Under the pieces are notes generated by a model, which was not told the DNA's origin, did not search any database, and saw only the letters and a program-made list of their open reading frames with translations. This document shows, piece after piece, positions 24,179 to 32,810 of a stretch of DNA of 34,922 bases. The stretch lies in the NCBI GenBank assembly GCA_030550335.1, contig JAUQPO010000004.1, positions 1 to 34,922 on the forward strand, given 5' to 3'. The stretch's first letter is position 1; each line of letters begins with the position of its first letter. The DNA is from Acidobacteriota bacterium (GTDB taxonomy: Bacteria; Acidobacteriota; Terriglobia; Bryobacterales; Bryobacteraceae). The position numbers and the translations under genes are program-made.

Positions 24179-25363
24179 ATGGCTTGGCACATCGCCATCG
24201 ACTGCCGTCACGTCAAGGACTTCGGCGTGGGCACCTACATCAAGAACCTCACGCGCGCCCTCGCCAAGGTGGACCCAGAAAATCGTTACACCCTCATCGC
24301 CTACCCCAGTGACCAGGATGAGTTCGCCAACTTGGGCGCGAATTTCCAGGTGGTCAATTACAGTTTGTCCGACTCGGCCTGGCGCGACCAGCTCGAGTTT
24401 CCTCTGTTCGTTCGCCGGCTAGGTGCGGACTTGGTGCATATCCCCCTTCACCAGGTCCCGTTGTTGTTACCCAAGCCCTACATCGTCACGGTCCACGATT
24501 TGAGTGCCCTGTTTTACGAGTGCCCCGAAGGATGGAGAGGGCATTGGAGGTTATACCGGTTGCGGCGCGGAGTGATGCGGGCCGAGTGCGTGATCTGCGT
24601 CTCGCGGGCCACAGCACGGGATGTGCATAATCTGCTTGGCGTTTCTCCCGGCCGGTTGCGCGTGATTTACAACGCTCCAGATCCGCGCTTCTTGTGGCCA
24701 GAACGGGGTCAGGAGGGGGACAAAGAACGGCAGTTGATCGAGCACACCCTGGGCCGGTACCAGGTCCACTACCCCTTCCTGTTGTACGTGGGCAGTGTGC
24801 GACCACAGAAGAACGTGCCGCGGTTGGTGGAGGCGTTCGCCGTGGTCCGGAGTGAATTGGCTGCCCACCCCAAGTACCGCGACCTGCGTCTGATCATCAT
24901 CGGCGACGAAATCTCCAAATACCCGCAGTTGCGCCTGGCGATGATGCGCATGCGGGTGGAAGATGCGGTGCGGTTTCTGGGCTTCGTGCCCATCGACACC
25001 CTGCGAGTGTTTTACCGGGCAGCGGAGGCTTTCGTGTTTCCGTCCCTTTACGAGGGCTTCGGCCTACCGCCGCTGGAAGCCATGGCCGCTGGCACGCCCG
25101 TGGTCACCGCCAATAGTAGCTCAATCCCCGAGGTAGTGGGCGATGCGGCAGTCCTCGTCAATCCGGAAAACGTGTTCGAGATTGCCCGGGGCATCCGCGA
25201 TGTGCTGCTGGATCCAGAGCTGCGCTCCCAGCTGATCGCCCGCGGCTATCGCCAGCTGCGGCGCTTCAACTGGGAAGCAGCGGCTCGGCAGGTCCTGGAA
25301 ACATATCAGGTGGTTCTTCAACGGTGTCGTCCGGGTGGGCAGTTGCCTGCTGAAGCAGCTTGA
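24179..25363 (+). CDS. Glycosyltransferase family 4 protein
   Basis: Cytoplasmic or membrane-associated retaining glycosyltransferase (GT-B fold), 394 residues. The N-terminal acceptor half begins MAWHIAIDCRHVKDFGVGTYIKNL, with the Gly-rich glycosyl loop. The donor half shows LYVGSVRPQKNVPRLVEAF, GFVPIDTLRVFYRAAEAFVFPSLYEGFGLPPLEAMAAGTPVVTAN (split into motifs: PSLYEGFGLPPLEAM is the EX7E block with both Glu) and SIPEVVGDAAVLVNP. Donor and acceptor are unknown; cell-surface polysaccharide work is the usual role. It starts one base after the glyA stop. Its last 98 bases are antisense to the XRE regulator gene. Confidence 0.93.
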   Translation: MAWHIAIDCRHVKDFGVGTYIKNLTRALAKVDPENRYTLIAYPSDQDEFANLGANFQVVNYSLSDSAWRDQLEFPLFVRRLGADLVHIPLHQVPLLLPKPYIVTVHDLSALFYECPEGWRGHWRLYRLRRGVMRAECVICVSRATARDVHNLLGVSPGRLRVIYNAPDPRFLWPERGQEGDKERQLIEHTLGRYQVHYPFLLYVGSVRPQKNVPRLVEAFAVVRSELAAHPKYRDLRLIIIGDEISKYPQLRLAMMRMRVEDAVRFLGFVPIDTLRVFYRAAEAFVFPSLYEGFGLPPLEAMAAGTPVVTANSSSIPEVVGDAAVLVNPENVFEIARGIRDVLLDPELRSQLIARGYRQLRRFNWEAAARQVLETYQVVLQRCRPGGQLPAEAA

Positions 25364-25640
25364 GCCGCAGTCGATCGGACCAGTCCAAGCCAGCTTGTTC
25401 AAGCTGAGCTAGCTGGTGGGCCGCACCCTCGTCCAGCAGTTCCAAGACCGAGATTCCCAGCACGCGGAGCAACCGGTCAGCAAGCTCGGGCGTGAGCGAG
25501 CGGGCTCCTCTAAGCACATGGTGCATGTGAGGTTGGGAAATGCCCACGGCCCGTGCTAAGCCACGCTCGGTGAGGTGGCCATCCCGGATGAGGGCGGCGA
25601 TGAGCTGGACGAGTCGCCGAAATAGGTCTTCAAAATACAT
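25266..25640 (-). CDS. XRE-family helix-turn-helix regulator
   Basis: A 124-residue predicted DNA-binding protein. The HTH lies at about 23-68 (LTERGLARAVGISQPHMHHVLRG, then a capping helix and LADRLLRVLGISVLELL). The recognition helix is in SQPHMHHVLRG. The C-terminal part (about 72-124) is Gln/Leu-rich, then Pro-rich and acidic; it may dimerise or bind a ligand. The stop lies 98 bases inside the 3' end of the glycosyltransferase gene on the other strand. A perfect palindrome just upstream of its start is the likely autoregulatory operator. The target besides itself may be the divergent zinc-finger protein gene. Confidence 0.82.
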   Translation of the reverse strand: MYFEDLFRRLVQLIAALIRDGHLTERGLARAVGISQPHMHHVLRGARSLTPELADRLLRVLGISVLELLDEGAAHQLAQLEQAGLDWSDRLRLKLLQQATAHPDDTVEEPPDMFPGPAEPLLPS

Positions 25641-25652
25641 GCGTCTGTGCGC

Positions 25653-25671
25653 CTATTTCTGGGAGAAATAG
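25653..25671. promoter_or_regulatory. Perfect 8-bp palindrome upstream of the XRE regulator (candidate operator)
   Basis: CTATTTCT-GGG-AGAAATAG is a perfect inverted repeat of two 8-base arms around a 3-base centre, 12 bases before the regulator start codon. Size and symmetry suit an XRE dimer site. It sits where it would block the regulator's own promoter. Confidence 0.65.
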
Positions 25672-25897
25672 ACCACGATTTTAGCACGGATTTGCGGGGA
25701 ATTTGTCGGCAGCCTGCAAGAAGGCCCACCGCTCTATCTCCATGTATTCTCGCCACTTCTAAATACAGTGGCCGCAAGGGCCGAAAGATCGCAAAAAATT
25801 TTTCGCTCCGAGCTTGACGAAATTTCCCTCCAGCTAAATCCTGAAATCGTGGCTTCAATCTCTCCCAAAAATGGGGACTTCGGAGGAACGCTTCACC
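25672..25897. promoter_or_regulatory. AT-rich divergent spacer with A/T tracts
   Basis: This spacer is clearly more AT-rich than its surroundings. It contains an A6T5 tract near 25793-25803, likely bent DNA or an UP-like element. Fourteen bases on lies TTGACG (25814-25819), a fair -35 for the + strand gene, with only a poor -10 around 25835-25842. A weaker inverted repeat (CCACT...AGTGG, 25753-25771) lies between. I see no gene. Confidence 0.4.
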
Positions 25898-26470
25898 ATG
25901 GAATGGACCCGATCCGACACCTTGGCGCTAGCTTCCAACCGGTGCACGACCTGTCATGGTCTCGGACTGATCCAGACACGGCGCGGCAAGAACAACCCCT
26001 GCCACTGTGTGCTGCGCGCCATCTTCCGGGCCTGCTACAACCGTTTCAAGTACTGCGCCACTAAAGAAAAGTACATGAGCCGCGTGACACTGTCGTTCAC
26101 GCCGGGCCGACACCGCACGTTCACTTACGGGCGCAAGGATGAAGAATACGTGGCAGACTTCATCCTGGTCAGTCGTCGGACGCTGACGCCGGAGGAATAC
26201 CGCATCTTCAAGTACCACTTTCTGTTGGGCGCCGATTGGAAACTCTGCTGCCGCAAGCTGAACATGAGCCGGGGCAACTTCTTCCACGCCGTTTACCGCA
26301 TCGAGGAAAAGTTGGGGCGAGTCTTCCGCGAGCTGGAGCCCTACAGCCTGTTCCCCTTGGACGAGTACTTCTCGACGACGATCCGGCGGTCGGCACGGCC
26401 TGTGCTGCCCCCAACGCCGACGCCGCCGGCAGCTCAACCCTTGCAACCGCCCCTACAACAGGCTGCCTGA
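25898..26470 (+). CDS. Zinc-finger and sigma-region-4-like helix-turn-helix protein
   Basis: A 190-residue protein of unassigned function. An N-terminal Cys4 cluster (Cys16-x2-Cys19-x15-Cys35-x-Cys37, with CHGLG like DnaJ-type fingers) probably binds zinc; Cys46 and Cys53 follow. The middle (about 60-95) is strand-rich and basic. Residues about 97-155 resemble sigma-70 region 4: LTPEEYRIFKYHFLLGADW, then the HTH-like CCRKLNMSRGNFFHAVYRIEEKLGRVF. The C-terminus is Pro/Gln-rich and disordered. I recall similar proteins from other Acidobacteria but no experimental role. GGAGG (25882-25886) lies 11 bases before this ATG; an ATG at 25871 is possible. It is divergent from the XRE gene. Confidence 0.75.
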   Translation: MEWTRSDTLALASNRCTTCHGLGLIQTRRGKNNPCHCVLRAIFRACYNRFKYCATKEKYMSRVTLSFTPGRHRTFTYGRKDEEYVADFILVSRRTLTPEEYRIFKYHFLLGADWKLCCRKLNMSRGNFFHAVYRIEEKLGRVFRELEPYSLFPLDEYFSTTIRRSARPVLPPTPTPPAAQPLQPPLQQAA

Positions 26471-26536
26471 GTTTGACCTGCCTCTCACTCCTTGCCGGGC
26501 GGGGCGCGCACGGCCAACCGGCGACGCGCCCCGCCA

Positions 26537-27010
26537 TTAGTCTGGTTCCCGTCGGTCGCGGAAAAACTCGCGCAGCAGCTCCGTGCACTCGGCCGCGCGG
26601 ATCCCTTCAATTATCTCCACGCGATGGTTCAACAAAGGTGAATCGGCCAGTTGGAATTTACTGCGCACCCCTCCGAAACGCAGGTCGCGAGCGCCAAAAA
26701 TCAGCCGGCGTACCCGCGCGTGGACCAGCGCCCCAGCACACATAACGCAAGGCTCCAGCGTCACGTACACATCGGCTCCTGGCAGCCGATAATTCCCCAG
26801 CCGCCGGGACGCTTCCCGCAGGGCCAAAATTTCCGCATGGGCTGTTGGGTCTACCAACCGGATCGGTGAGTTCCAGCCCCGTCCGACGATTTCCCCTTCC
26901 AGCACCACGACCGCACCCACGGGTACCTCCCCTTGACGAGCGGCATCTCGCGCCAGCTGCAGGGCTTCTTCCATGAAACGTTCGTGCCAAGCACGCTGGT
27001 CAGCGGTCAT
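26537..27010 (-). CDS. tadA: tRNA-specific adenosine deaminase
   Basis: Converts adenosine 34 to inosine in tRNA(Arg); 157 residues. Zinc and catalytic residues are visible in PTAHAEILALREA (His and proton-shuttle Glu) and TLEPCVMCAGAL (PCxxC ligands). The core motifs GEVPVGAVVV, RVRRLIFGARD and the C-terminal helix of bacterial TadA are present. The start at 27010 matches the family N-terminus (helix WHERFMEEALQLA); the open extension to 27067 has no support. It is divergent from the kor operon. Confidence 0.93.
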   Translation of the reverse strand: MTADQRAWHERFMEEALQLARDAARQGEVPVGAVVVLEGEIVGRGWNSPIRLVDPTAHAEILALREASRRLGNYRLPGADVYVTLEPCVMCAGALVHARVRRLIFGARDLRFGGVRSKFQLADSPLLNHRVEIIEGIRAAECTELLREFFRDRREPD

Positions 27011-27063
27011 CGCTTCGACCCCCAATCCAGTGTTTAGATTTCCAACAGCAGTGTTGAAACCCC

Positions 27064-27078
27064 ACAACCGCAGGTTGT
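27064..27078. promoter_or_regulatory. 6-bp inverted repeat between tadA and korD
   Basis: ACAACC-GCA-GGTTGT is a perfect inverted repeat with a 3-base centre, in the 172-base divergent gap between tadA and the kor operon. It may be an operator for an unknown regulator or a small hairpin. I could not define clear -35/-10 pairs around it. Confidence 0.4.
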
Positions 27079-27182
27079 CACCCCTCCCGCAAGCGTGACA
27101 TCATGGGAGATAGCGTGAGGGCTCCCGCAGAATACCGGCCATCCTTGTCCCCCCTGAATAGCCCCACGCCGGAGTACCTCCC

Positions 27183-27476
27183 ATGCCCAAACCCAAAGGC
27201 GCCGTTACCATCATCATCGAGCGTTGCAAGGGGTGCGGATTCTGTGTCGAGTTTTGCCCGACTAAGGTGCTCGAGCTTTCCAACGCCTTCAACTCCAAAG
27301 GCTATCACCCGCCCCACGTCGTAGCCCCAGAAAAATGCAGCGGCTGTGACCTGTGCGGCATGGTGTGTCCTGACTTTGCCATCTTCGGTTACAAGTTGCC
27401 CGCTACAGCTGCCCCTAGCAGCGAGCTCAGGCCAGAAGAAGCCACCGTCCCTGCTGCGCAAGGAGGTAACAGCTGA
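27183..27476 (+). CDS. korD: 2-oxoacid:ferredoxin oxidoreductase delta subunit (2[4Fe-4S] ferredoxin)
   Basis: A 97-residue electron-transfer subunit. It has two complete [4Fe-4S] motifs, CKGCGFCVEFCP (about 15-26) and CSGCDLCGMVCP (about 49-60), with all eight Cys. The C-terminal tail is Ala/Pro-rich and probably flexible. It passes electrons from the TPP-containing core to ferredoxin or the reverse. GGAG lies eight bases before the ATG. The TGA overlaps the korA ATG by one base, and AAGGAGG precedes that start, so the four kor genes are one operon. Confidence 0.93.
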   Translation: MPKPKGAVTIIIERCKGCGFCVEFCPTKVLELSNAFNSKGYHPPHVVAPEKCSGCDLCGMVCPDFAIFGYKLPATAAPSSELRPEEATVPAAQGGNS

Positions 27477-28636
27477 TGATCACGGCTGACCCACGGGCTG
27501 TCTTGACCGGTGCCCATTTTATCGACGGAGACCATGCTTGCACTGAAGGATGCATCGCCGCCGGCGCCCGCTTCGCTGCCGGTTACCCGATTACTCCCTC
27601 GACAGAGATCGTGGAGCGGTTCGCTGAACGGGCTCCGGAGATCGGAGGACGCTTCATCCAAATGGAGGACGAATTAGCTTCTTCGATCGCCATCCTCGGA
27701 GCGGTTTGGGCCGGGGCGAAGGCCTTCACTGTGACCTCTGGGCCTGGTTTCTCGCTCATGATGGAGCACCTCGGTTTGGCGGTCATGACCGAGACTCCGT
27801 GTGTGTTCGTCGATGTACAACGGGGTGGCCCATCAACTGGTCTTCCGACCTTGCCGGCTCAGGGGGACATGATGCAGGCTCGTTGGGGCTCCCACGGAGA
27901 TTACGAGATCATCGCTTTGTCGCCAAGCTCCCCGCAAGAGTGCTTCGACCTGGCCATTCGCGCGTTCAATCTCTCCGAGGAGTTTCGGGTGCCGGTGCTG
28001 CTCATGATGGATGAAGCCGTGGGGCACATGACCGAGAAGGTGGTCATCCCGCCGGCGGACCAGATCTTACTTTACCCTCGGCGTTATACCAAACGTCCGC
28101 CTAGCGAGTACTGGCCTTACGAGTTCGGCGAGGATCTGGTGCCCGAGATGGTTCGGGCGGGGATGGGCTACCGGTTCCACATCACGGGTTTGACCCATGA
28201 CGAGCGGGGCTATCCCGCCATGAGCGCCGAGGCCCAGAACAAGCTGGTGCGGCGGCTGAAGGAAAAAATCCTCCGGGCCAAGGATCGCATTATCACCCTC
28301 GAAACGGAAGCCTTGGAAGAGGCCGATGTGGTCGTGGTGGCCTACGGCATCACGGCCAGAGTGGCACAACGGGCCATTGAGCTCGCACGGAAGGAAGGCA
28401 TCCGCGTGGGCAAGATCCGCCTGATTACGATCTGGCCCTTCCCAGACGAGTTCTTGCGCCACGTGGCCATGCGGATTCGTGCCTTCGTGGTGCCAGAGTT
28501 GAACCTCGGCCAGATCATCCGGGAAGTCGAACGTGCCTCGTGTGGGTTCTGCCGGGTGTTGGGCGTACCTCACGCTGGCGGGACGGTTCACCGCCCCGAG
28601 GAAATCTTGGAGGTCATCGAGGAGGCGGCACGATGA
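27476..28636 (+). CDS. korA: 2-oxoglutarate:ferredoxin oxidoreductase alpha subunit
   Basis: A 386-residue subunit forming the pyrimidine-binding and transketolase C-terminal parts of the enzyme. It starts near ACTEGCIAAGARFAAGYPITPSTEI, with the typical YPITPS motif, then MEDELASSIAILGAVWAGAKAFTVTSGPGFSLM and DVQRGGPSTGLPT. The sequence pattern favours 2-oxoglutarate (KorA) over pyruvate (PorA), though close 2-oxoacid specificities overlap. The enzyme interconverts 2-oxoglutarate and succinyl-CoA plus CO2 with ferredoxin. It overlaps korB by four bases (ATGA). Confidence 0.9.
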   Translation: MITADPRAVLTGAHFIDGDHACTEGCIAAGARFAAGYPITPSTEIVERFAERAPEIGGRFIQMEDELASSIAILGAVWAGAKAFTVTSGPGFSLMMEHLGLAVMTETPCVFVDVQRGGPSTGLPTLPAQGDMMQARWGSHGDYEIIALSPSSPQECFDLAIRAFNLSEEFRVPVLLMMDEAVGHMTEKVVIPPADQILLYPRRYTKRPPSEYWPYEFGEDLVPEMVRAGMGYRFHITGLTHDERGYPAMSAEAQNKLVRRLKEKILRAKDRIITLETEALEEADVVVVAYGITARVAQRAIELARKEGIRVGKIRLITIWPFPDEFLRHVAMRIRAFVVPELNLGQIIREVERASCGFCRVLGVPHAGGTVHRPEEILEVIEEAAR

Positions 28637-29508
28637 GCGCAACCACCGACGTCTTAGTCGAGAATCCAGTTGAGCAGTTGCTGCGGACCGAGCGCATGCC
28701 TCACATTTGGTGCCCGGGTTGCGGGATCGGCACCTCGGTCAACTGTTTTGCTCGAGCACTACTTGAGTCAAACACCGATTTAGACAAGGTAGCAATCGTC
28801 TCCGGGATTGGTTGCAGTGGGCGTGTTGCAGGATACCTGAAGTTGGATTCTTTTCACACCACTCATGGACGGGCCATTCCTTTCGCCACTGGCCTGAAAC
28901 TGGCCAATCCCAAGTTGACGGTGGTGGTGTACTCAGGCGATGGGGATTTGTTCGCCATCGGGGGCAATCACTTTATCCACGCCGCCCGGCGTAACGTCGA
29001 CATTAAGGTCATCTGCATCAATAACTTTATTTACGGCATGACCGGCGGTCAGGTGGCACCCACCACGCCTCTTGAGGCCCGTGCCAGCACAGCTCCATAC
29101 GGCTGCTATGAGCCCCCCTTCAACCTTCCTTTCCTCGCAGAAGCTGCAGGGGCAACCTACGTAGCCCGGTGGACGACCTACCACGTGGTCCAGCTGACCA
29201 AAGCTTTCAAGGAGCTGCTAGCCCACCGCGGCTTCGGGTTCATCGAAGTCATTGCGCCTTGCCCCACTCTGTACCAACGCCGCAACCGCTTAGGCGATGG
29301 CCTGGACGCGATGAAATACTACAAGGAGCACAGCAAGATCCGACACGGAGCACCTACCTCAGAAGTGGGACTCGGATTCCAAAGCGAGATCATCGTCGGC
29401 AAGTTCGTGCAAAAGCAACGCCCAACCTATTTCGATATGGAGGAACAGGTCCTACGACAGCGCTTGGGCGAGCGGTACCGCCCGCTGGAGGAGCTCGTAT
29501 GCCAGTGA
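28633..29508 (+). CDS. korB: 2-oxoglutarate:ferredoxin oxidoreductase beta subunit
   Basis: The 291-residue TPP-binding subunit. The cofactor motif GDGDLFAIGGNHFIHAARRN (about residues 104-123) is intact. An N-terminal IWCPGCGIGTSVNCF block matches the conserved CPGCG region, and NNFIYGMTGGQVAPTTP is the family signature for the metal/TPP site. The frame is open upstream to 28540, but the ATG at 28633 within the korA stop gives the standard start and length. The final ten bases overlap korC. Confidence 0.93.
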   Translation: MSATTDVLVENPVEQLLRTERMPHIWCPGCGIGTSVNCFARALLESNTDLDKVAIVSGIGCSGRVAGYLKLDSFHTTHGRAIPFATGLKLANPKLTVVVYSGDGDLFAIGGNHFIHAARRNVDIKVICINNFIYGMTGGQVAPTTPLEARASTAPYGCYEPPFNLPFLAEAAGATYVARWTTYHVVQLTKAFKELLAHRGFGFIEVIAPCPTLYQRRNRLGDGLDAMKYYKEHSKIRHGAPTSEVGLGFQSEIIVGKFVQKQRPTYFDMEEQVLRQRLGERYRPLEELVCQ

Positions 29509-30095
29509 CGGAGATCCGAGTGGCTGGGTTCGGCGGCCAAGGCGTGATCCTGGCCGGCATGATTATCGGCAAAGCCTTCGCGCTTTACGAAAATGGTTAC
29601 GCTACGCTGACTCAAAGCTTCGGACCCGAAGCGCGGGGCAGCGCCTGCAGCGCACAAGTCATCTTGTCCGACCAGCCCATCCTTTACCCTTACGTGACTC
29701 AACCCGACATCCTGATTGCGATGTCCCAGGATGCCTACCACCGGTTCGCCCCGACCCTCAAAGAGAATGGACTGTTGCTCATCGAAGAAGACTTGGTGCG
29801 GATCTCTCAGCTCAAGCCTGGCGTCCGGGTGCGAGGCATCCCTGCCACGCGCATCGCCGAAGAGCTGGGGCGACGCTTGGTGTTGAACATCGTTATGGTC
29901 GGGTTCTTTGGGGCGGTCACCGGCCTGGTCAGCTACGACGCCCTGCGCAAGGCTGTGGAAACCTCCGTACCAAAGGGCACCGAGAGCTTGAACCTGCGCG
30001 CTTTTGAACGGGGCTGGGAGCACGGTAGCCACGCGGCTCACGCCGAAGCCCCAGAAGCGGTCCCCATCGAACGGGGCTTGAACGGTCACGATTGA
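29499..30095 (+). CDS. korC: 2-oxoglutarate:ferredoxin oxidoreductase gamma subunit
   Basis: A 198-residue subunit. The N-terminus VTEIRVAGFGGQGVILAG is the glycine-rich hallmark of the gamma subunit. TQSFGPEARGSACSAQVILSD and NIVMVGFFGAVTGLV are further family motifs. GGAGGAG lies a few bases before the ATG at 29499; a much longer open frame to 29169 is a shadow of korB. It completes the D-A-B-C order. Only two bases separate its stop from the convergent purH stop, leaving no room for a dedicated terminator. Confidence 0.93.
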   Translation: MPVTEIRVAGFGGQGVILAGMIIGKAFALYENGYATLTQSFGPEARGSACSAQVILSDQPILYPYVTQPDILIAMSQDAYHRFAPTLKENGLLLIEEDLVRISQLKPGVRVRGIPATRIAEELGRRLVLNIVMVGFFGAVTGLVSYDALRKAVETSVPKGTESLNLRAFERGWEHGSHAAHAEAPEAVPIERGLNGHD

Positions 30096-30097
30096 AC

Positions 30098-31648
30098 TCA
30101 GTGTCGGAAATGGCGGATGCCGGTAAATACCATCGCCAGGCCAAGGCGATCTGCCGCCTCGATGACCTCCTGATCTCGCACTGATCCGCCGGGTTGTACG
30201 ATGGCCGTCACCCCGTGACGAGCTGCCTCTTCAACCCCATCTGCAAACGGAAAGAAAGCATCCGAAGCCAGTACCGACCCTTGCAGTGGCAAAATCGCCT
30301 TCATCGCCCCGACCCGGACCGCATCCACCCGGCTCATCTGGCCCGCCCCCGCACTGATCAACCGACCTGGCTCGGCAAAAACGATCGCGTTGGATTTGAC
30401 GTGCTTGACGACCTTCCAAGCGAACTCCAGCGCTTTCCATTCACGTGCCGTAGGAGCCCGCTTGGTTTTCACCACCAGTTCCGCGGGGTTCCAGGAAATC
30501 GTGTCTGGCGTCTGGGCGAGAACACCACCGCTGATCGACTTGATCAGCAGGCTTTCCGGAGCCGGTCGCACGACTTTCAGCAACCGCAAATTCTTTTTCT
30601 GGGTCAACACAGTGAGCGCCTCATCGGTGTAACCAGGCGCCGCTATCGCCTCGATGAATGTCTTGACGATCTCGCGTGCGGTCTCTTCATCTACGGGTCG
30701 ATTGAAAGCGAGCACGCCGCCAAATGCTGACACAGGATCGGCTTCAAACGCCCGGCGATAGCTTTCGGCAAGCGAGTCCGCTTCCGCACAACCACAAGGG
30801 TTGGTGTGCTTGATGATGGCGGAGGCCGGCCGGTCGAACTCACAAACCAGCTGCCAAGCCGCGTCTAGATCCACAAGGTTGTTAAAGGAGAGCTCCTTGC
30901 CGTGCAGCTGCTGCGCACCCGCAATTCCGCCTTCGCCCCCGTAGAGCGCCGCCTGCTGGTGGGGGTTTTCGCCATAACGGAGCTTCTGCTTACGCGGCAG
31001 CAGGATGTCTAAGCAAGCCGGTATGGGGTCATGTGCGGAGACAAAACGGTCGTCCTCAACCTCGATCTGCCCCAGCCGAGCGGCGATCGCCCGGTCATAC
31101 GCCGCCGTGCGCGCAAAGGCCTTTCGCGCCAACTCCCACCGGGTCGCCAACGAAAGCTTACCTGTCGCCCGCAGTTCCTCCAACACTCGTGGGTAATCTT
31201 CTGGAGAGACCACTACAGCGACATCCTGAAAGTTTTTCGCAGCGGCTCGGATCAACGTTGGCCCACCGATGTCGATGTTTTCGACCAACTCGGCGACACT
31301 GACTTCGTCTTTCGCCGCCACCTGCTCAAAGGCATACAAGTTCACCGCGACCAGATCGATAGGTGGGATCCCATGGGCTTCCAAGGCGCGCACATGCGCG
31401 GGGTTGCTGCGCACGGCCAAAATGCCCCCGGCGATTTTCGGGTGGATCGTTTTGACGCGCCCGTCTAGCATCTCTGGAAAACCAGTCACCTCGGAGACTT
31501 CGCGTGTAGCAATGCCGTGCTCTCGCAACAGCCGTGCGGTTCCACCCGTCGACAGGATCTCCACACCCATAGCCACCAGGCCCTGGGCAAATTCGACCAC
31601 CCCAGTTTTATCCGTGACGCTAATTAACGCCCTGCGGATCTCGATCAT
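30098..31648 (-). CDS. purH: Bifunctional AICAR formyltransferase/IMP cyclohydrolase
   Basis: Last two steps of IMP synthesis; 516 residues. The N-terminal MGS-like cyclohydrolase domain (about 1-195) shows ALISVTDKTGVVEFAQGL, ILSTGGTARLL, VSEVTGFPEMLDGRVKTIHPKI and the GGPTLIRAAAKN motif. The C-terminal formyltransferase domain has KLRYGENPHQQAALY, IIKHTNPCGCA (the catalytic Lys-His pair) and QMSRVDAVR. GGGAG lies nine bases before the ATG. It uses 10-formyl-THF like PurN. It is on the minus strand behind gapA, with 148 bases between them. Confidence 0.97.
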   Translation of the reverse strand: MIEIRRALISVTDKTGVVEFAQGLVAMGVEILSTGGTARLLREHGIATREVSEVTGFPEMLDGRVKTIHPKIAGGILAVRSNPAHVRALEAHGIPPIDLVAVNLYAFEQVAAKDEVSVAELVENIDIGGPTLIRAAAKNFQDVAVVVSPEDYPRVLEELRATGKLSLATRWELARKAFARTAAYDRAIAARLGQIEVEDDRFVSAHDPIPACLDILLPRKQKLRYGENPHQQAALYGGEGGIAGAQQLHGKELSFNNLVDLDAAWQLVCEFDRPASAIIKHTNPCGCAEADSLAESYRRAFEADPVSAFGGVLAFNRPVDEETAREIVKTFIEAIAAPGYTDEALTVLTQKKNLRLLKVVRPAPESLLIKSISGGVLAQTPDTISWNPAELVVKTKRAPTAREWKALEFAWKVVKHVKSNAIVFAEPGRLISAGAGQMSRVDAVRVGAMKAILPLQGSVLASDAFFPFADGVEEAARHGVTAIVQPGGSVRDQEVIEAADRLGLAMVFTGIRHFRH

Positions 31649-31747
31649 CGGGGCCGCTCCCTACCCGGCAAGTGTCAACCTGTCGGCGACCTTCAAACCC
31701 GGCTCAGCCAACACTGAACCGGGCACTCGGTCTACCAGGACGCAATG

Positions 31748-31769
31748 GGGGCGGCCCAACAGCCGCCCC
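31748..31769 (-). terminator. 8-bp GC hairpin downstream of gapA
   Basis: GGGGCGGC (31748-31755) pairs with GCCGCCCC (31762-31769) over a 6-base loop, about 28 bases after the gapA stop on the minus strand. No T-run follows, so it may end transcription only partly or protect the gapA mRNA 3' end before purH. Confidence 0.5.
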
Positions 31770-31796
31770 ATCCATCCAACCGGAACTTTTCTCCGC

Positions 31797-32810
<1,014 letters not shown>

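Noticed and set aside
29169-29498. Upstream extension of korC
   Set aside because: It lies wholly inside korB and reads as low-complexity Arg/Pro sequence; the ATG at 29499 has a strong binding site and the family N-terminus.
31649-31680. TTGACA on the minus strand before purH (bases 31673-31678)
   Set aside because: A -10 at normal spacing would fall on the start codon region (31650-31655) and no -10-like sequence is there.
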